Shown here one piece after another: positions 13,292-15,145 of a stretch of 15,145 nt of DNA (within the stretch, counting starts at the first letter, position 1; each line of letters begins with the position of its first letter). The notes under the pieces were generated by a model. The model was not told the origin of the DNA and ran no database searches. It saw nothing but the letters and a program-made list of their open reading frames with translations. The translations under genes and the position numbers were made by a program. Source of the stretch: Desulfobacterales bacterium (GTDB lineage Bacteria; Desulfobacterota; Desulfobacteria; Desulfobacterales; JAHEIW01); NCBI GenBank assembly GCA_030145015.1, contig JAQYWI010000138.1:1-15145 (forward strand), in the 5' to 3' direction.

Positions 13292-14710
13292 ATGATGTCT
13301 GCACGAAGATATTTATTTACTCTGCTGCTTTGTGTTTCTATCAGCGGTTGTTTTTCGCAGGAGATGGTGTCCCGGCATAAGGCACCGCTGGTACAGGAGG
13401 GCGAGGTCGTTTTGTATCTACAGCCCATGCCCCAGGAGGCCCAAAAGCTGCGTTTCATCATCGACGGAATTTTTGCTATCCGCGATGACGGCTTCGAGTC
13501 GCCCTTTATCCTGATTAAGGATGAGCTCAACGCAACCGAGCTCATCGGCGCTCAAAAGCGACTGGCATCCGCGATCCTGCCGCCCGGTATCTACAACGGC
13601 ATCTCCATACGGTTCAAACAGGCATTTATGCAAACGGAGGAGGGTGATGTTGCCCTGCTGGTTGCGGATGAGCCGATACGGGTTAAGCGCCAGTTCGACG
13701 TCACGCGGCGTAAAGCGTCAACCCTGTTTTTATCCCTGAATGTTGCGGGAAATGTAACCGCCGGTGTTCGATTTACGCCCGGCTTTTCCCTGGCATCTTC
13801 CGGCCGTGTGCTCATCAATTTCAACGGCTATGTTACCAATACGGATTCCAATTTCATCACCGTCTTCAACAAAAAAACCATGCGGGTTGTTGATACCATC
13901 GCCACCAGCCCGGGACCCATGGGGCTTGTCATTGATCAATTGCGTGCCAGAGCCTATGTGGCGGCTTCACGCGCTGACATCATCGAGGTGATTGATGTCT
14001 TCAAGGGCCGCATTATTAACCGCCTCAGATTAAACCTCAAAGACCGGCCCATAGAGCTTGCCATCACACCCGACGGAAGAACGATGGTAGCGGTCAACAA
14101 TGGCACCAACACCGTGAGCATCATTGATACGCTTTCGATGATCGAGCTCGCCAAAGTCCCGGTGGGCGAAGGACCCGCTTCGGCGGTGATCGATCCTTCA
14201 GGATTTAGAGCGTTTATTATGAATACGCGCTCGAGCACGATTTCGGTAATCGATCTGACCCAACAGAATGTTTCCGTTACCATCGGTGTTGAAGGGTCAC
14301 CTTTGCGAGCGGCATTTAATCGGGAAGGCAGTAAACTTTTTGTTATCAGCAGAAATTCACCCAACCTTAGCGTCATTGATCTGGCGCGCTTAACCGTTAG
14401 CGCAAAAGTCTTTATCGGGTTGGGCGCCTTATCCATTAAGGTGGACGATCTCACCGGTCTGATTTATGTGGGCAAGCGCAGCGGCGGCGAGGTTATGGTT
14501 ATTGATCCCTTCGCACTGGTCTTCATTGATATGATTCGCGTGGCTGGCAGGGCGGCTTTCATGACCGTTGATCAGGAAGAGCGAAATCTTTTTGTGGCGA
14601 TTCCGGATAAAAAGATGTTGCAGAAAATCAATATCATCAGCAAAAAGATCAGCTCAAAAATCGATGTGGGTGAAGGCGCCTTTGCAGTTGCCGTTATGGG
14701 CGAAAGATAG
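13292..14710 (+). CDS. Lipoprotein with beta-sandwich-like domain and YVTN beta-propeller
   Basis: A 472-aa outer-membrane lipoprotein candidate. The lipobox is ISG-Cys20, followed by Phe-Ser, so there is no inner-membrane retention signal. Residues about 30-160 form a beta-rich domain resembling DUF4382-type sandwiches (LRFIIDGIFAI, LPPGIYNGISIRF). From about 170 onward there are YVTN-type propeller blades with the beat V-x-V-x-x-x-P-x-x-hydrophobic, e.g. GRTMVAVNNGTNTVSIIDT, FRAFIMNTRSSTISVIDL and SKLFVISRNSPNLSVIDL. No haem sites. ATGs at 13292 and 13295 both follow AGGA (13283-13286); a TTG at 13259 would displace the signal. The following beta-barrel gene starts 3 bp after the stop, so the two are probably made together and may interact at the outer membrane (inference). 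It is a third propeller-containing protein in the locus. Confidence 0.87.
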   Translation: MMSARRYLFTLLLCVSISGCFSQEMVSRHKAPLVQEGEVVLYLQPMPQEAQKLRFIIDGIFAIRDDGFESPFILIKDELNATELIGAQKRLASAILPPGIYNGISIRFKQAFMQTEEGDVALLVADEPIRVKRQFDVTRRKASTLFLSLNVAGNVTAGVRFTPGFSLASSGRVLINFNGYVTNTDSNFITVFNKKTMRVVDTIATSPGPMGLVIDQLRARAYVAASRADIIEVIDVFKGRIINRLRLNLKDRPIELAITPDGRTMVAVNNGTNTVSIIDTLSMIELAKVPVGEGPASAVIDPSGFRAFIMNTRSSTISVIDLTQQNVSVTIGVEGSPLRAAFNREGSKLFVISRNSPNLSVIDLARLTVSAKVFIGLGALSIKVDDLTGLIYVGKRSGGEVMVIDPFALVFIDMIRVAGRAAFMTVDQEERNLFVAIPDKKMLQKINIISKKISSKIDVGEGAFAVAVMGER

Positions 14711-14713
14711 TGT

Positions 14714-15145
14714 ATGCAGCCGGCAGTTTTCCGTTATACAGGGTTTTTAACAATCCTTTTGCTGTTCAATCCACTGCTGTGGTCCTATGCCCGGGCCGAG
14801 GGCGTCAATTTCAACGCCAAATATCTTTATACCGATAGCAACGGCGATACAAAAATTAAAGCCACCGGCGAGAAAACCAGTACGAATTTTGACCGGCTCG
14901 ATCAACGCTACAACCTCGATATTTCCAAAAACATTTATCCCTATCTGATCTTTGCAACCGGATCGATTTATGAGTACAACAAGCTGACCACCGAAACCGG
15001 AGGTGATCGAACCCGTTTTAATGAGGAAACCATTCGCCCCTTTGCCGAGCTCAACCTCAACAACCCCATTTACCAGGCCGGCGTTTCCTATCGCGGATTT
15101 AGAATCGAAGAAGATATATCAGACCTGCCGGACACCAGTTCTGAC
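14714..15145 (+). CDS. Probable outer-membrane beta-barrel protein (partial, C-terminus off window)
   Basis: The first 144 codons of an open frame running off the right edge. A signal peptide (FLTILLLFNPLLWSYARA, cleavage near ARA-EG) is followed by alternating amphipathic strands with polar turns: VNFNAKYLYTDSNGDTKIK, LDQRYNLDISKNIYPYLIF, TRFNEETIRPFAELNLNN and YQAGVSYRGFRIEE. This pattern is typical of outer-membrane barrels and not of soluble enzymes. The ATG lies 3 bp after the propeller lipoprotein stop, so translation is likely coupled. In porin-cytochrome conduits (MtrB, or the barrels of Geobacter and of alkane-oxidation partner bacteria) a barrel houses a multihaem cytochrome. That role is inferred here from context. 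There are no CXXCH sites in the visible part. Strand number and family cannot be settled without the rest. Confidence 0.8.
   Translation, partial: MQPAVFRYTGFLTILLLFNPLLWSYARAEGVNFNAKYLYTDSNGDTKIKATGEKTSTNFDRLDQRYNLDISKNIYPYLIFATGSIYEYNKLTTETGGDRTRFNEETIRPFAELNLNNPIYQAGVSYRGFRIEEDISDLPDTSSD

Overview
The window reads as a chromosomal segment of a Gram-negative anaerobe that carries out extracellular electron transfer. The closest recollected parallels are in Desulfobacterota/Desulfuromonadota (Geobacter and sulfate-reducing relatives). This rests on protein resemblance and on the number of c-type haem sites, not on a phylogenetic marker, so lineage is an inference.

Left end (1-2510, minus strand): the end of an exopolysaccharide module. 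A polyprenyl-phosphate sugar-1-phosphate transferase is followed by an ExeA/XrtA-type AAA ATPase that runs off the window. Then come about 620 bp without a convincing gene (2511-3133). They hold a 42-bp-spaced palindromic repeat pair, four adjacent GC-rich hairpins and a terminator-like stem just before the next gene.

Centre and right (3134-15145): a dense multihaem cytochrome locus. A compact hexahaem cytochrome (plus strand) converges on a four-gene minus-strand operon that starts near 10264: a duplicated PpiC/SurA-like folding factor, a 26-haem lipoprotein, a 16-haem secreted cytochrome and an NHL-repeat protein, with junctions of -1, 2 and 7 bp. A 251-bp MITE-like element with 16-bp terminal inverted repeats lies between the converging units. 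A divergent plus-strand unit starts at 10861: a second NHL protein, then a hexahaem cytochrome that I recognise as an OmcS homologue (the Geobacter nanowire subunit), closed by a strong intrinsic terminator. After it come a lipoprotein with a beta-sandwich-like domain and a YVTN beta-propeller, and a probable outer-membrane beta-barrel cut by the window end. The 596-bp divergent region carries sigma-54-like boxes facing both ways.

How the genes may work together (inference): the OmcS homologue keeps the N-terminal HTMH motif. Its second His is residue 16 of the mature protein and in Geobacter OmcS ligates a haem of the neighbouring subunit, so this protein is a good candidate for a polymerised cytochrome filament. 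The 26- and 16-haem proteins, the barrel and the propeller lipoprotein could form the conduit that moves electrons across the periplasm and outer membrane to it. The PPIase-like protein and NHL propellers would assist folding, secretion or assembly. The four cytochromes together carry 54 CXXCH motifs.
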